Of a stretch of DNA of 64,000 bases, positions 62,846-64,000 are shown piece by piece. This stretch comes from JAHQVI01 sp963727575 (GTDB taxonomy: Bacteria > Pseudomonadota > Alphaproteobacteria > Rhizobiales > Rhodomicrobiaceae), in contig CAVSIA010000043.1 of the NCBI GenBank assembly GCA_963727575.1, positions 1 through 64,000 of the forward strand. Direction: 5' to 3'. The notes beneath the pieces were generated by a model, which was given only the letters and a program-made list of their open reading frames with translations, had not been told where the DNA came from and did no database searches. The position numbers and the translations under genes were made by a program. The first letter of the stretch is position 1. Each line of letters opens with the position of its first letter.

Positions 62846-64000
62846 ATGGGAGGCCGTATCGTTGAGCGCATCGGCGAACTGGCGGCAATATCGGAAAGCC
62901 CGGACGCGCTGACCCGCGTCTGCTTTTCGCCGGAGCATCGCCGGGCTGCCGACCTCATTGTGGGATGGATGCGGGAGGCCGGTCTTGCCGCGCGGATGGA
63001 TGAGATCGGCAACGTCATCGGCCGCTATGAAGGCGAGACGCCCGGCCTTCCCTGCCTGATGATCGGCTCGCATTTCGATACCGTCCGCGATGCCGGCAAA
63101 TGGGACGGGCCACTCGGCGTGCTCACCGCGCTCGAATGCGTATCCGAGATCGCGCAGCGCGGCCTGCGCCTGCCCTTCGCCCTCGAAGTGGTAGGCTTTG
63201 CCGATGAAGAGGGCGTGCGGTTTTCCTCGACGCTCCTCGGCAGCCGCGCCATTGCCGGCACCTTCGACGAAGGCGCTCTGGAGGTGAAGGGTAGCGACGA
63301 GCTGACCATGCGCGAGGCGATGGCCGCCTTCGGTCTCAAACCCGACGCGGTGCGCAGTGCAGCCAGGCGCCGCAGCGACATCCTCGCCTTCGTCGAGGTG
63401 CATATCGAGCAGGGGCCGGTCCTGGAAGCCGAAGACCTCCCGGTCGGCGTCGTCACCGCGATCAGCGGCGCCAGCCGGTTTCTGGTCGAGCTGGAAGGCA
63501 TGGCGGGCCACGCCGGGACGGTGCCGATGCGGTTGCGCCGCGATGCGCTGACAGGCGCCGCCGAATGCATTTCCTCGGTCGAGCGGCTGTGCACTGATGC
63601 GCCTAGCCTCGTCGGCACTGTCGGCCAGATCACCGCAGAGCCCGGCGCGACCAATGTGATCCCCGGCCGCGTCCGTTTCACTCTCGACATCCGTGCCGCC
63701 GAGGACATTCTCCGGCGCGACGCGGTTTCCGCCGTCATCGACGCCATCGACGAGATTGCCTCGCGCCGCAAGCTGAAGGCGCGCATTACCAAGACCCACG
63801 AAAACGGCACCGCGCTCTGCGCCCCCTGGCTGCGCGCGCAGCTTGCCGCCGCCATCGAGGGCGACGGCTACCGCGTCCTCGATCTCCCGAGCGGGGCGGG
63901 ACATGACGGCATGGCCATGATCGACATCACCGACATCGTCATGCTGTTCGTGCGCTGCCGGGGCGGCGTCAGCCATCACCCCGACGAGCACGTCACGCCC
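62846..64000 (+). CDS. M20-family amidase (allantoate amidohydrolase/N-carbamoyl amino acid hydrolase type), 3' end missing
   Basis: 385 codons are present, and the frame is still open at the window end; family members run to about 410. MIGSHFDTVRDAGKWDGPLG (metal His and Asp), FADEEGVRFSSTLLGSRAI (Glu-Glu), AFVEVHIEQGPVLEAEDLP (His), MAGHAGTVPMRLRRDALTGA, SGAGHDGMAMIDIT and RGGVSHHPDEHVT identify the hydantoinase/carbamoylase branch. It hydrolyses N-carbamoyl or allantoate-type ureido bonds with two metal ions. GGGAGGA precedes the start, 48 bases after the ABC ATPase, so it likely processes the imported compound. Confidence 0.88.
   Translation, partial: MGGRIVERIGELAAISESPDALTRVCFSPEHRRAADLIVGWMREAGLAARMDEIGNVIGRYEGETPGLPCLMIGSHFDTVRDAGKWDGPLGVLTALECVSEIAQRGLRLPFALEVVGFADEEGVRFSSTLLGSRAIAGTFDEGALEVKGSDELTMREAMAAFGLKPDAVRSAARRRSDILAFVEVHIEQGPVLEAEDLPVGVVTAISGASRFLVELEGMAGHAGTVPMRLRRDALTGAAECISSVERLCTDAPSLVGTVGQITAEPGATNVIPGRVRFTLDIRAAEDILRRDAVSAVIDAIDEIASRRKLKARITKTHENGTALCAPWLRAQLAAAIEGDGYRVLDLPSGAGHDGMAMIDITDIVMLFVRCRGGVSHHPDEHVTP

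Overview
The window is high-GC DNA of an alphaproteobacterium, most likely a member of the Hyphomicrobiales. The evidence is the codon use, the PcaR/AraC-regulated protocatechuate genes, the porin type, the Liv and TRAP importers, and intergenic palindromes typical of that order. I recognise genes from protein motifs only. No species call is possible from the sequence alone.

Layout. 1-4.7 kb: the 3' end of a tRNA-Ser, then a decayed GGDEF-like remnant split by an IS66 element (115-4319, perfect 8-bp target duplication). That element is itself split by an IS110-family element with a structured non-coding end. 4.7-5.4 kb: a small exported repeat protein and an AT-richer spacer. 5.4-11.6 kb: a GltD-like NAD(P)/Fe-S flavoprotein, a single-chain pyruvate:ferredoxin oxidoreductase (NifJ) and a dihydroorotate-dehydrogenase-like protein. 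11.8-30 kb: a CoA-transferase pair divergent from a DpgC-type cofactor-free dioxygenase and an acyl-CoA ligase, then a TRAP importer, a VOC protein, a two-part ThDP enzyme, an AraC regulator, a Liv-type ABC importer and an aromatic aldehyde dehydrogenase. 30-39.7 kb: a porin, a PcaR-like IclR regulator, pcaF, pobA with its AraC regulator, and pcaHGBC. 39.9-44.3 kb: a phasin, PHA synthase, PHA depolymerase, thioredoxin-2 and a small Cys-rich gene stopped by an in-frame TAG. 44.6-51.6 kb: cyanase with a small protein, a WD40 protein, a CobW GTPase, HupE and a nitrate/cyanate-type ABC importer whose permease is cut by an intact IS630 element. 51.6-54.3 kb: two tandem bacterial Y RNAs, the second with a circularly permuted tRNA mimic, followed by rtcB and rtcA. 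54.3-64 kb: an unknown protein, an HxlR regulator, a VWA protein with an ECF sigma factor, a LysR regulator divergent from a polar amino-acid ABC importer, and an M20 carbamoylase/allantoate amidohydrolase-type peptidase cut by the window end.

How the genes may work together. The 11.8-39.7 kb block reads as a catabolic island for aromatic acids. PobA and PcaHGBC/PcaF are a standard 4-hydroxybenzoate -> protocatechuate -> beta-ketoadipate route, but no pcaD and no classical pcaIJ are present. Upstream lie a CoA ligase, a DpgC-like arylacetyl-CoA dioxygenase, a ThDP decarboxylase-like enzyme and a vanillin/salicylaldehyde-type aldehyde dehydrogenase. In that order they could turn an (hydroxy)arylacetate into an aromatic carboxylate: arylacetyl-CoA -> arylglyoxylate -> aryl aldehyde -> benzoate. 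Similar 15-bp palindromes of the PcaR type lie upstream of the CoA-transferase, pcaF and pcaH. This is the best candidate for an undescribed pathway. The Y RNA-rtcBA locus without a Ro60 gene is the best candidate for an unusual RNA system.

Caution on quality. Many conserved genes carry frameshifts (nifJ, livH four times, livM, the aldehyde dehydrogenase, an AraC regulator, the WD40 gene, rtcB twice, the LysR gene, an ABC permease, IS66 genes). In every case I could resolve, the shift is one extra base. This looks like residual assembly insertions rather than gene decay.
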